Shown here: positions 38,801 to 53,100 of the stretch, one piece after another
Layout: each line of letters begins with the position of its first letter
How positions within the stretch are numbered: position 1 is the first letter of the stretch
NCBI RefSeq assembly: GCF_019097595.1
Contig: NC_080716.1
Location: 9,907,401 to 9,971,400, forward strand
Origin: Hemibagrus wyckioides
Taxonomy: Eukaryota > Chordata > Actinopteri > Siluriformes > Bagridae
Length of the DNA stretch: 64,000 nt
Reading direction: 5' to 3'
Position numbers and translations under genes: made by a program
The notes under the pieces: model-generated
Seen by the model: the letters and a program-made list of their open reading frames with translations, nothing else
Database searches by the model: none
Told to the model about the DNA's origin: nothing

Positions 38801-41249
38801 GTTTCTCTTCAGTGCCAACATCCTCATGAGATTTCACAATGAAACTGGTTCATGTTAATACTGATCTGGTTCACGTTAATACTGCGTGAATTGATCACAT
38901 TCCCTCTATCATTCCATCTACTAATTGCAAACTTTTTTAAATTTAGTTTAGTATAAGCAAAGAAATTCCCTTCTGTTGAGCACCATTAATATTTTTATAT
39001 ATCACACAATATATATATATATAAATAATTTTTTTATGTAAACTATACATAATATTTTCCTTAACTGACCACATACTGGGCTCAACAAGAACCAAATGGT
39101 TAATACTTTATCTATGACAGGGTGCTATGGAGCAAAATTGCCAGTGTTCGCTGGGTGGGAGGGATGTGATATAAACTCTCTCTCCTGTCAATCACAGTGA
39201 CATTAGCCAGTTGTGGGTGTTTGTGAGCTCATGTGTACAGAAGATGGTATGTTACACCAAGTACGTTACTCTGCTCTGTGATACAGCATGAAAATGTGGT
39301 TGGCTGATTTCAGAGTAAGCATGTGTTAGCCTTCACCCTCTGTGGTTAGGAGTTGATGTATGATAGAGGAGAGCTGGCTGGTGAGTGAACATGTGAACGT
39401 AGAACGGAAACATAGTCTAAATGAAAAAAGGGTGTGTTTTTCATGCAGTTTTACATGAACTCCATCCCCTCAGTGACCTATAGATTAAAAGTCTCCTCTA
39501 GTATGAGATACATTCAGGTCTGCTGTGGGAAATAATGGTAGAGGAGGATCGTTGGTATCAACAGAGATCACACCGTACAACAGCTCATCACTGTGCTGAG
39601 ACACTATTGTGTACTGAGACAGTCTTAAGATCAGCTAATTGGATGTAATTTGCCACTTTCCATAATATTAATATCCCATATACAATAGCACTTTACTTCT
39701 ATTCATTTTTCTTTTTCCTTTCTTCTTCTCATATTCACTCTACAGTATACAGTGCTGTATATCTATTCATTTGATCACAGTTAACAATATTTACACCGTT
39801 GATCATGTCTGCTGCTTATACTATGTCTAGAAATGTGTAGATCCTACTGCACTGCCACACTCCACTCATAGACTGTATTTCTTTTTAATATTAAAATCTT
39901 TTAATTTATTTCATTTATAAACTTCAGTTACGCTCAGTTCAGTTATGTCTCACAGTATATATTTTTCTCATGAGATTCTGGCAACTAAACTGAAAATTTG
40001 ATATATTAAAATCTATAAAATGACATATAAATGTTATATGATTTAATTTAGCATTTTATGTATTTCTTTGTTTGTTTAATTGCATTTTATTTGATATTTA
40101 TTTATTCCTCGGATATACTATATAAGAGCTATAAGCACCATGTTGACACCACAGGTGTAAAAATGCTGCAGTGGCCAATTCTTTGTTATAGACTTAATAA
40201 ATTCATGCAGGTGTAGACACTTTGTTTCCTAGAAACAGCAGACCCCCTGGCTTTCTTACAAAGAACAAGACATTCTTCCTTTTTAGTTAATCTTCTTAAC
40301 ATGTTATTAAACACAGCAGTGATTACATGGCCACTTGCACAAGGTCTGTTTGGTAATACAGATATTTTAGCTTGCTGAACCTGTACTTCATTTGCTCTAT
40401 TCGTTCTTATTTCTTTTCGTTTTTTTTTTTTTTTTGTAATCAGCTCAAGTTAGCATTACACAACTCCCAAAGTGATGCTGCACCAGATCATTCCAATTCC
40501 ACAACCACTTAACTGCTGTGCACTGGGACTAATAACCACCACTCCACACGTACATCAACAATCATGCAGAAGAATTTTAACAAGTAAACACTGACAAAAA
40601 AAAAAGGGAAATAACCACAGAGACAAATTACCACACCATTATGTCAGTAATCCTTTGCACTGTACTACTTGGAATCTTACTTTAAGTAAAAAAAAATCCT
40701 ACTTAAAAAAAAAAAAAAAGTCCAAACAGGTTTATGACTCTTTAAATAGGCCAGGCCTCTGAGAGCATCTGGAGCTCATTAAACATAGCATGAATCAAAG
40801 TATGCATGAGAACATTTGATACACCATCATGCCATGGACTGAAGGATAAACATCTAAAATGTCAATTCGAATTACATTTGCGATGCAGGGAGAGCTTCTC
40901 TAAATGGTGCCATTGTGGGTTGGGCTTCCTTTCAATGCATTTTAATTATGGAAACATGTGTCACTTGACCTAAAGCTGACTCTTTGTCCTAGGTATATGA
41001 TCAAATCACACAGGCAACAAAACAAGAAAGCAAGAAAAACATTTTTTTTTAGTCTACATAAAAAAAGGCAGGCTATGATTTGCTCAAAGACATAAATCAT
41101 AATAAAGTGGTGCAATTGTTCTAGCAAGAGAAAGAAACATTATTGAACTGGATGTCATCATAAACAAGATGTTTCCGGAGGAAAAGACCAATGCAGAGAG
41201 AAAAAAAAAAAAAAAGGTTAACTCTCTAGCCACAATGACATCACCTAAC

Positions 41250-41303
<54 letters not shown>

Positions 41304-43340
41304 GAGAGAGAAGAGGAGCAGGAATGTGTCCTCTCGTGAGCTCAGACTAAGGCAATAAGCTCTTGCTTATACACTGGCATGGTTATTAGGCCATGTGTGA
41401 ACTGTTTTCGGCTCCAATCGCTTCCATATGCGATGATGGTCTCATGCAACAATAAGTAATTTGGCAGTAACCTAGCCAATCCAGTCTCTTTAAAAAAAAA
41501 AAACAACAACAACAACATTTTATGAGCAGAAAGAGCTAGTCCCTACGTCACACGAGGCTCTGTCCTGACACATTGATTGTTTGAAGTGACAGAGGGGACG
41601 CTGTTCAAGACTTCAGTTTAGTGGCAGGTTTGGAGGTGATTATGTCCAGCCCCAGGGGAGCCATTTGCCTTCTGTTATCATAAGACCCACCGTTAAACAA
41701 GTCACTTATTTTAATCCGAAGCAGCAGGCAGGAAAGAGGACGTGTGGAAAATCTGACATCCAAACAAAAAAATAATTCAGAACCAGGAAGACAGATTCTG
41801 ATTAAAATCTCAGACCGGACGTCAAACTTGCCTGAAGAGCTCAAAACCAGACACTATTTTTTCAAATGGGCCTAGAACGCCACAAAAGCCCTGCTAAATA
41901 TTTTAATCATCATACCTTTATTACAGATGCCGTCAATCTTTCAAACTATTTCAACTTTATGTTCCAGTAGGACATACCAAGAGTATTTCATCTTCAACTT
42001 CGACAAATTTTATGGAAAAGAATTGTTATTTTTACCTCCAACACAACTTTCATGAAGCCTTCCAAAGAAAGAATAATTATACTGAACTCATTTTTCCAGT
42101 AATTTCTAACAGGGCTATCCAGAGACCGATTTGGTCACTGCAAAACACTGATTTTGTGCAGCTATTTGTCGATTGAATGTATGTTTAAGTTCATCTACTT
42201 CGTGAAAGATCCTCATATGACTAACTCTTAAACCGATTTTTTATTCTTTTTTCCAGCTAAAATATCTGAGTTTCTTATCCCATTCAATCTTCACAAGAGC
42301 CTTTAGACCACTTGCCACAAAACAGCTCCAAAGCTTCTTTTCTTTAAGCCTTTTTACTAGTGCACTGGAGCTCCATTTCACTGGCAGAATGGATTCAATC
42401 ATCAGTATAAACAAATGAATTATTTTATGGCCACCAGACTGATATAAAATGAATCAGGACACTGTTGGCTTTCACTGTGAGATGTTTTTACCCCTTTTGG
42501 GATAACCTAACACAGAATATTAGTGGTAGAAGATTTCAGATGCTTATGAACAAATACTCATCTCATATCTCATAGAATTCTACAAAAAAGGTTCTACAAA
42601 AATTTTTGCCCCTAGTGGGCTAGGTAAAAACAGAAACATTAATGAAAAACTATAAATTCTTAAAGCCTTGAGTGTCTACTTTCATACAATCCATTATCCA
42701 CCTCTGTGGAGTGTGAGATGACAAAGAAATTTAATGCTGAACATGGGTATGCCAAAGCAGGTGCAAACTCCATTTTTTGGCCTCTGTTAAAAAGAGTTAA
42801 CCAAAAACATGTTTGTTTTAAATCTGTTTACTATTAGCTATAGATTCTATGGAGCGTCTCCTATAAGTGAATAATGAAAATAGTTTATGTTTGTGTAGAA
42901 TGGTATTTTAACTACCTTTGTGTTTTTATATCCATTATCTGACTTGGGCAGGTCAAAAACAGATCTGTAAACGATTTGATTTTTCCCATGGTAATAAAAA
43001 ACAAAAGTGTGGCTGATGAGTTTAAATCCCAGCACCAACAAAGTCCCACTGCTGGGTTCTTGTACAATGCTTTAACACCCAACTGTTCATAGGTAGTCTG
43101 TCTCAACAGTAAGTCATTTTGTATAACAGTGTCAGTCAACTGAGTACATGTGTGCAACCTCATATCTGATGGAAGGTTGTTATTGTACTTCTTCTTCTTG
43201 TTTGTGGTGGTGGTGATATTTTCTATTACTTTTATTATTCCTTTAATCATCATTGATCTTCAATATCTGCATTATCCTGTGCCAGTAACTCTGGCATAAG
43301 ATGGAACAGATAAAATGTCAGTCTGTCACAGAGCACCATG

Positions 43341-43372
<32 letters not shown>

Positions 43373-44098
43373 CACACACACATACACTTGTGCATTCAAT
43401 CACATCTGCCTAACATGTTTTTGCAGAATGGGAGGAATAACCCGGCACATCTCTTCAAATATTTACTATACTAGTTAAGTGTCTATGTCTGAAAGATACA
43501 GTGAATCCTGTAAGATGAAGAAATGTGTTCTTATCCACACTGTTATACAAGTTGACTTTAAATTGACAGGTTTGCTAATAAGGTACTGTAAAATGAACAG
43601 TAAACCGCATCCTGATAAGTAACACATTAAGCAGAGCATTTGCTCATTTGGTTGATGCTTTCAAAATGCAGCTTACAGTAGAAGCAGAAAACAAAGGCTA
43701 AGGGTCTTGATCAGGGACAAAGCTGGGGTAGTTTAGTACGGCTGGGAATTTCAACACACAATCTGTGCTGTTACGCTAAGCCTAAACCACCAAACCACTA
43801 CAATTAGCACGCCTTCGATTCAATGCAATCTGTAGTGCAAGTTAATTCAGTGGTACAAGTGTGTGAAGTAAGTAATCATTTGTGCTAGTTGTGTTGATTC
43901 AGTGGTTAAGGCTGTGTGGTACAGATTAGATTCAAATCTCTGCACTGCCATTCCTGGATTCTTAAAATAAGAGCTTCAAATGTATACTTGATCGATTGTT
44001 ATATATTTATTTATTTATTAAAGCTTCAGCCAAATGAACAATGTACTGGAATATGTATTATTTTATACTGTGTAAGATATTATAGTATTTTACTCTAA

Positions 44099-44132
<34 letters not shown>

Positions 44133-47100
44133 TTTACAATACTTAATTGGCAACATTGTTGGTAGTAAATTACTGTAAAATTTACAGTCTTTCTGGTTTA
44201 CAGTGCATGCTGAGCATCTTGAGTGGAGAATAGTCTTGAGGAGCACCAGCCCCTGCATTCCTTCAGTACAGCACTATAAAGTTCTTTAATAGAGCTAAAC
44301 ACCACACACTACCCCATCTCGCTCTCTAGTCTCATTTGCTAGCATATTAGCATGAGGTCATATCCAGTAAAGCAAGACCATATGTTACAACGGGGCAAAG
44401 TTACAGAACAGGCCCTAGGGAAACAGACTGTCCTAACCACCTACAGTGCAGCAGAGCAGCTAAACATTTAATGTACCCATTCACTTATACTGATCATATA
44501 TTAATCTGTTAGTACAACTATTTTGAAGTTATTAAGTTATAAAAATTACATAAGGGATATTAATGTCTGAATCAGGGCAAAAATATTTACTTTAAAGCAC
44601 TTTAAAGATAATCAAGAAAGAAAAACAATCCTGGATTTAATCATTTGTTTGTACCTTTAAACTAATGGGAGACAAAAATACACCACAGAAACTGGTGAAA
44701 GAACAGTTATAGCCACATTCCCCTCTGAAACTACTGGACTGGCGAGGCCAGTTTATTTGTTTTTGCTGTGGACTGAAGAGATCTGGGTTCAAAAGATGAA
44801 TATGAGAAGTGAGTTTAGACTTTCGCATTTTATTTCCTGATATTTATATGTAGATGTGTTAAATGGCACACTGTAAAACATAGCACAATTTTATGAGACC
44901 ACCCAATTTTTAGGTGAGCAACGTCTCTGGCAGGTGTTTCCTGTTTCCCAGGTGTGTCCTATTAGATTGTTGACTGTTTAAACAATAAATAGCTCTGAAT
45001 GTCTACTCTTGGTTTTAGCTTTCAGCGTCACCTGTGAAAACGACATTTGTTGTTACAAAGGATAATCCAAGATGACATCCAAAGAGCTATCTATGGGAGA
45101 AAAGCAAGCCATTTTGAATCTGAGGAAGGAGGGAAAATCATTCAGAGGCTTTGAAAAAGCATTGGGTATAGCCAATACAACAAACTGAAGTGTCCTAAAA
45201 AAAGAAAGAAACCACTGGTAGACTAACAACGAGGCATGGTCAGCTAAGACAAACAACAGCATTTTATGAGAGCTGTGAAGAACAAACCCCAAAACAACAT
45301 TACCAACAAGCTCCACAGAACAAGAGTGAAGGTATCACAATCCACTGTACGAAGAAGATTTTTGGAGCAGAACCACAAGATGCAAACTCATCAACAGTAA
45401 AAATCAGCAGGCCAGATTGGAATTCGCAAAGAACAAAAGTGGTGCGTTTTTGAAGACGATGATGGACAGCTTGCCATGGTTATGTGTGGGATAATCACAG
45501 ACATGTCCACTGTTGCTAATTCACTGCAAGTGCTGTAGATAACCTCATTGTAGAATGACAGATCACATTGCTTTTGCTTTATTCAGTTGGTTACTTAGAT
45601 TTTGTTACACACTTTTACTAACACCAGCAGTGTTATTCCTCTACCATAGCTGCATTTGTTTAGAAGTATGACATCACTGAAACAAATGGTTCCCCAACAG
45701 CAAGGCTGCCAGTAAAGATGGCAGTAAATGAATGATTACATAAAATGACTAAATCTGAGTAATAAAACTTAAATCCCAAACAGGAAATCATGTTCAGAAA
45801 TAGCCAAATCTTGTGCTGTTTAAACTCAAAACAGATCAAGTTTTTTTTTATTAAAGCAATTTAAGTATGCTACAGGAAAACGCCAAATTAAAAAAAAAAA
45901 CCATACATGATTTACTGAGACATTCTTTTGGCCATGTAGGAGTGCTAAGAGTTTCAAATCTCCCAACCTCTTCATTTCAACCCACACTAAGTATGGAGAT
46001 TTGGTGGTGTGAGCAGGAGAGGCTTATGTCACTGGGTGGTCCAACCTCATGCCTTGTTTCCTGACTCAGCTCTGAATGTATTAAAAAGCTGTCCATTACT
46101 ACCACAGCAGAACCCCAATATAAACCGCCTCAACTAAGCCTGTACAATAAGCACCATGCATCATACTGAAGTGCACTGGAAGTACACAGGAAGAAGGCTA
46201 GAGCACAGAACTATGCTAAACCTGCTACTGAAACATATCTGAATATGAAAATAAAGTGATGGGCCCTGTGTTATATTAATGTAGTCCTACAGCATGACTA
46301 AGTGCCAGACTACCTACATACAAACAACTCATCAGAAAGGCCTATGGCGTGCTAGCTTATGTAGCACCACATTACTCACTTTACTATGATTTGGAAATTC
46401 TTCTTCAATTCGAAACTTTGGGGAAAAAATGAACGAAACATGAGCTGAAAGCAGTTCTTCCTGACTGCCAAAGTAATCAAAGTCAAAAAATAAAAAAAAT
46501 AAAGGCAGAGTGCCTCTGTCTTGGCCAGATCTGTAAATGGGATCTCCAGTTTGCAATGCCTTTGATTCTAAACAGAGTAAATGAAAATACACATCTTACT
46601 TATGCTAGCACAACTTTTTTTCTCAGGATAGGAAATATGGAGTTGGTTTTGGCTGGTGGGTGAGCCACCAGACTTTCATTAATATATCAGACAGGGTGTA
46701 GCACTCTGGACCTGCAATGAAATAAAAGCAGCACACTAACATATGTGTTATTTTTGACTGGTTGCCTGCTGAGGAAGAGAGGCACTATGTCCATGCATCA
46801 TAGAACAGCACAATACCATAGGAAAGTTTGCAAAGGGAGTGAGTTTACGAGCAAGAGCATCCCTGGAGGTCTGTCTTTGTGATGCTGTTTCTTGGAACAT
46901 ACATATCTGAACTCAGCTCTGGATCTGAACGTGTTTTTCACATCTGGTGGAGGCAACAACAGATGTCCTGCTTTGAAATGTCAATTTATGTCCAGTTGAC
47001 CAGAACAGAGTGTTAGTGAATCACTGGTGGCTTATTCCCATTGACCTGTGGCCACACACCTCCTGAATGCTCCAGGGGTCATGGAATTACCTGAATTTTA

Positions 47101-50100
47101 TTGTGGTTTTTGCTTTGTTCTTCTTCAAAACACCAAAGCTCATCTTAGAAAACTATTCTGTGAGAAACTAAATCCATTTTTATGTGACTGTATTTGTCAT
47201 TTCCAGTTCCTGTTTTCCTAAACTAATCCCCTTTCCACAACCCCATGGCTCATGCCAAGAATGTCCTGCTGGATATCTGTCATTCATGCTTGGCCTGAAC
47301 TCAGACTCAAGGCAAAAAAAAGCATCCCCTTCTTCTGTTGAAAAGTGTTTGGTCCATTCTCCTGATCCTGGGGAACGAGATAAGGAAAACCTATACAGAC
47401 CAGACCCCCAGAGAGATTAAACTGTAGACTTTCTGACTTGGAGATAAGAGAATAGTCTCTCTGCCCCTCTGCTCCCCATGAAAGAACTAAAACCAACAGC
47501 TACACTGCAAACACACTTCTAACTAAAAGCCATTTAAGTGTAGCAAGGACAGACCACAAGAAAAGAATCTGCAATGCAAGTGAAAACAATGAAGTAACAT
47601 ATCTATAAATGTAGGCAGCTTCCTTAATAAGTGGTATGGCAGAAAAGTGAGAGTGTCCACTTGGACACAGGGTTAAGAAGCATATCAAACTTAAAATCAA
47701 CATAGAAATGGATTATGTCCAAGTATTAATTAAATGTGACACTGCTGAATCCACAGCACATTATTGACTCTGGCACTTGTTCTTATTTCATAGCGGGTTT
47801 GGCCAAAAGAGACACGATCGTAAGTGCTGTTTAGAAGTTAGGGTGTTTAAAAAAAACACTCACGTTCTCCAAAAAACATCTTGAACTGTTCAAACCCATC
47901 ACACGAACCAAATTTGGGAGTCATGTACATGAAACAAAGTCCAAGTGTGGATTTCAGAAAACGGGTTTGAATTGTTCTATGATTAAAATCACCAAATGCA
48001 ATAAAAAGAAAAAGCTGAAAATCCTGACTAAATGCAAAAGATGGAAATTAAGATGAGAGCATTGTGTATGTCAGACATTAGCCTCTGCTCTATTACAGTG
48101 TTGCATGGTTACTGCTTCTGAAACATGATACTCCATGCCAGTGAACGTGCAGTCTCCATGGCTATGGTGCTGTGTTCAATTAAAACTACAGTAACAACAC
48201 AAATTGAAGCATTTGATATCAACAATGTGTAATGCTCAGAATAATATATGTGATCAAATTTTTTATGTGAACCTGTGAAGTTCATTGACAATGACATAAT
48301 CCTTGAAATTGTGTATATTCAGCCACAAATTGACGTTAGTTAACCATCAGTTGGGATTAAATAAAACTACAGAGTGACAAATGCAAGGAAAAGTCAACAT
48401 GAATTGTCTTAGGAAGGTGTTGCTCCACAAAGAGTTGCCAGATTCTACAAATTTCTGGAGCTATGCTGGAAATTCGACAGCGTCCAAAAATATTCCCTCA
48501 ATTAGTTCTTTAAAAAACAGTCAAATACATCACTCCCAAATCTCCCATAACTGTTAACTTGGGCTGTCATATGATTACTGTGAGGGTCATAGCATATGAT
48601 TTGCATCACTTTCATACTCATCATTCAATCTGTGAGTCCTCACGCCCTGTGGATGGGGTGAAATCATCCTGGAAGAGAACACACCGATCTGAATAGAAAT
48701 GTTTTGTTGTAGGATAAAGTTGATAAATTGGAATAGCGTTTTTTATATATATTTACACAGAAGATTAGACGTGAACATTTCCTTTAATGTGACCCAAACA
48801 ATGCTAACAAAATGTTTCAGACAGCACAAGAGAGTCACTGATTTTTTCTTTCATTTGTCACCTGTTCAGCCCTCATTTGGTCAGGAGACGCAAAGCAACA
48901 AACAGGAACACTGCTTGTAATATATTTAGACCAGAAAAATACCCAAAGGTGGAATAGAACATGACCAGGTTTACATACTAAAAACTATTTAGAGTACAGT
49001 AGAGTAGAGTAGAGTACAGTAGCATAGAGTGGAGTAGAATAGCATAGAGTACAGTAGAGTAGAGTAGAATAGAGGAGAGTAGAGTAACAGAGTACAGTAG
49101 AGGAGCGTAGAGTAGCATAGAGTAGAGTCGAATAGAGTAGCATAGTGTACAGTAGAGCAGAGTAGAATACAGTAGAGAATAGAGTAGCATAGAGTACAGT
49201 AGAGCAGAGTAGAGTACAGTAGAGAGTAGAGTAGCATAGAGTACAGTAGAGCAGAGTAGAGTACAGTAGAGAGTAGAGTAGCATAGAGTACAGTAGAGTA
49301 GAGTAGAATAGAGGAGAGTAGAGTAACAGAGTACAGTAGAGGAGCGTAGAGTAGCATAGAGTAGAGTCGAGTAGAGTCGAGTAGAGTAGCATAGTGTACA
49401 GTAGAGCAGAGTAGAATACAGTAGAGAGTAGAGTAGCATAGAGTACAGTAGAGCAGAGTAGAGTACAGTAGAGAGTAGAGTAGCATAGAGTAGAGTAGAG
49501 TACAGTAGAGCAGAGTAGAGTACAGTAGAGAGTAGAGTAGCATAGAGTACAGTAGAGCAGAGTAGAGTACAGTAGAGAGTAGAGTAGCATAGAGTACAGT
49601 AGAGCAGAATAGAGTACAGTAGAGAGTAGAGTAGCATAGAGTACAGTAGAGCAGAATAGAGTACAGTAGAGGAGCGTAGAGTAGCATAGAGTCGAGTAGA
49701 GTAGCATAGTGTACAGTAGAGCAGAGTAGAGTACAGTAGAGAGTAGAGTAGCATAGAGTACAGTAGAGCAGAATAGAGTACAGTAGAGAGTAGAGTAGCA
49801 TAGAGTACAGTAGAGTAGAGTAGAATAGAGGAGAGGAGAGTAACAGAGTACAGTAGAGGAGCGTAGAGTAGCATAGAGTAGAGTAGAGTCGAGTAGAGTA
49901 GCATAGTGTACAGTAGAGCAGAGTAGAGTACAGTAGAGAGTAGAGTAGCATAGAGTACAGTAGAGCAGAGTAGAGTACAGTAGAGAGTAGAGTAGCATAG
50001 AGTAGAGTAGCATAGAGTACAGTAGAGCAGAGTAGAGTACAGTAGAGAGTAGAGTAGCATAGTGTACAGTAGAGCAGAGTAGAGTACAGTAGAGAGTAGA

Positions 50101-53100
50101 GTAGCATAGAGTACAGTAGAGCAGAGTAGAGTACAGTAGAGAGTAGAGTAGCATAGAGTACAGTAGAGAGTAGAGTAGCATAGAGTACAGTAGAGCAGAA
50201 TAGAGTACAGTAGAGAGTAGAGTAGCATAGAGTACAGTAGAGCAGAATAGAGTACAGTAGAGAGTAGAGTAGCATAGAGTACAGTAGAGCAGAGTAGAGT
50301 ACAGTAGAGAGTAGAGTAGCATAGAGTACAGTAGAGCAGAGTAGAGTACAGTAGAGAGTAGAGTAGCATAGAGTATAGTAGAGTAGTGTAGACAGTACTT
50401 TACTCCTTAAGGGGAAATTTAATAATGTTACCGTGGACTATGAACTGAAAGTTGTAATCTAATTCATCTAATTCAAGAACCTGAATTTAATCCCTGAACT
50501 CTCACACCACCACACTCTCTCACTAATCACCAATACATGCCCACAACTCTGACAAAGCAATGTGCTGAGCAAGATTTGAAAGTGTTCTGGACCTAGACCT
50601 GCTCATCCTGCTGTTCCTATCCTTCGCTCAGAATGCAGGTCTGCTGCAGGAAAGAGAACTGCATATTTTTCTCTGTCTGTGTTTTCACTGGCTCCAAAAT
50701 AAGGCCTGTGCTAGGATGCTGAATATCCACTAGCAAGCACACCCCCACAATTCCTTGCTCCAGCACCAACACAGCAGGAGCCTGGCCAATCGACCCCCAC
50801 ACTCTCCAGCTCCTCCGGCTCCCTGCCCCCTCCTCGGCCGATACGAGCTCCAGTTAAACAAACCCCCTGAGATTGCTGCAGGAAACAGGATTTAAAGTCG
50901 GTCTATGGAACACAGGATTTTTTAAACAGCTCAGATCTCAAGGTGGATCTGATTACTCTTGCCTCAGTGAAGTCATGCTATGTATACATCGCTACATTAA
51001 GGAAAAGTTGCATTCGGTCTCACGACACTTGCATTGTAGGGGACAAATGACTTACAAATGTTGAAGTCAGTTCTGTTGCTGTGGTATATCTCTGCTCCTG
51101 ACTCAGTAAGCTGAAATCACTTGAAATAACATCAAACCAAAACTCAGTTCTTGTCCACATCAGTGGTCTTCAAGAGTGAGCACGAGGGCTGCACAAATTA
51201 TTGACCAAATAGGGATCACTTTTTTTTTTTTTTGCCTTAGAATTGAAACCACAATTTGCCCTTACGATTTTCACGCAATTTGTATGAAGCGAGACATTTA
51301 GCTAGCACATGTCTATGAATGACAACATGTCTGCATCACTGAATAACTGGTACATTTGTTCTGTAATAACCAGAGCAAAAATATATTATTTAGTATCTCA
51401 GACTAAAATGCCAAAAGCACTGTGTGTCCTCCCAAAGTTACAAAAAAGGGAAACTAGTAATATTAATGGCTGGTTAAACAATTTGTAGTTCTGTTCTTCT
51501 TCAACTTATATTCCATCTGTGAGGATGATAAATGTACTCTATGCAGAAAGCATCAGCCATGTCTCACTTGCCCTGTTCATTCAAATTCATATATTTATTT
51601 GTTTGTTTTGTAACTGGGGAATTAAACCTCATGGCTCAGCTTTCTGTTTCTCCTCCTTCTTTTTCTGTAGACTTTTCAGGCTTCAGGTGTGTATATAAGG
51701 TCATGTGGTGTAACATCTATAGTCACAGCAAATACTAGTGTTCTATCCAGTATTTTGACAAATGAAATTGCTGAGCTATATTTCTCCAAATGATGATGAT
51801 TATGGTGATCTGGATGGCACTTACATCATTACTCTCTAGAGCCTTGTGTTTCCCTAATGGCTTGCTTCAGAGAATACCCACATGATGTTCATGCCTAACT
51901 AAAGCACACGTCTCTAAATCAAAACCATTTGGAGTAAACAGCCCAGAAGTGATCCAAAACTCTTCGTTTTCTCACAAATCTGTCAGTTCTCTGCAGGTCC
52001 ATCCTTCCCACTTTGCATGCCAGTAAAAGACAGAATCCAATTCTTGCCTGCCAGTTTAGAAAAGCATGATTAAAGCACTTTTATCCCTTGCCTGGATCTT
52101 CTCACATCACAAACATCACAATCCCTGTCATGAATCCTCCAACCTGCTGGCTCCCTGATGAACACAGCTATGCACAGGCATCTGGAATCTGCATATGAAG
52201 CTTAGATCCAGGACTGCAGCTACTTAACCCTTTCATGTCCAAAGTCATACACAGTTCATTCAAGTCTGTTTTTCAGAAATATATTACACGTAATTCACCT
52301 CTAAACCACTCCATTATGTGCACTTGTTGATGAATCAGCTAGAATTCTGGATAAGTTTGATCATTTATGTACAAAAGAGGTAAAGAATACACAATATCCC
52401 ATTTGTTTTGAAGCAGGACTAACGTAGTACCATTCAAAAATTTACCTTCAGACTTGACTGTAATAATTCTTTCTAAGTTTTAAAGCATAGTGGGAACATC
52501 TGCAGTAAGTGTTTTTGGCAAGGAATTTAGAGGAACAGTGACTCTGTCTTTAGTAATGTGAAACTTAAGCAACACTCTGAAATGCACAAGATGTGCAAAC
52601 TCAAGATGGCCAAGAAATCAAGTCTCTTTCGCACTTCATTAGAGCAGTCAGTGAAGGATGTACAGAAAAAAAAATTACTATAAAAATGAGCATCTGTGCG
52701 GCAGAAGGTAAAAATGGAAACGTTTACAAGGCTAACTAACTATTACTTTTCAATGCCTGATACAAAAAGAAGAACCTTTCCTCACTCGTGCTAAATATAG
52801 AAAACGGTGCTCTTTGAAGAAAGTAAAAGTGAGGAGGTCTGTTCACACCAGTGAACCTCAGGCTAATGACTCAAGCATATGATGACATGGAGAAGTGTGT
52901 TAAATGTTAGGACATGACCCTGTAGTCATCTGCTTTATCCATATACCATAGCTAACCATTAAAACACTCCATTTTGACAGAATCAAAAGGAAGAGATCTT
53001 TTTTTTTTTTTTTTATCTGTTCAAATCATCTATGATTTGACCGTGTGGTAAAGTAGAAGCTACTCACCAAAGCGTTTGTAGCCAAAGGACTGCACTTCCT

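Noticed and set aside
41249..41313. Short regular repeats that could suggest a CRISPR-like array
   Set aside because: Simple tetramer microsatellite without spacers, in a vertebrate intron.
48978..50369. Three overlapping minus-strand ORFs of 428-463 residues rich in Leu, Tyr, Ser, Thr and Cys
   Set aside because: They are readings of the GA-rich tandem array in all three frames; the repeat lacks stop words on that strand. No gene structure.
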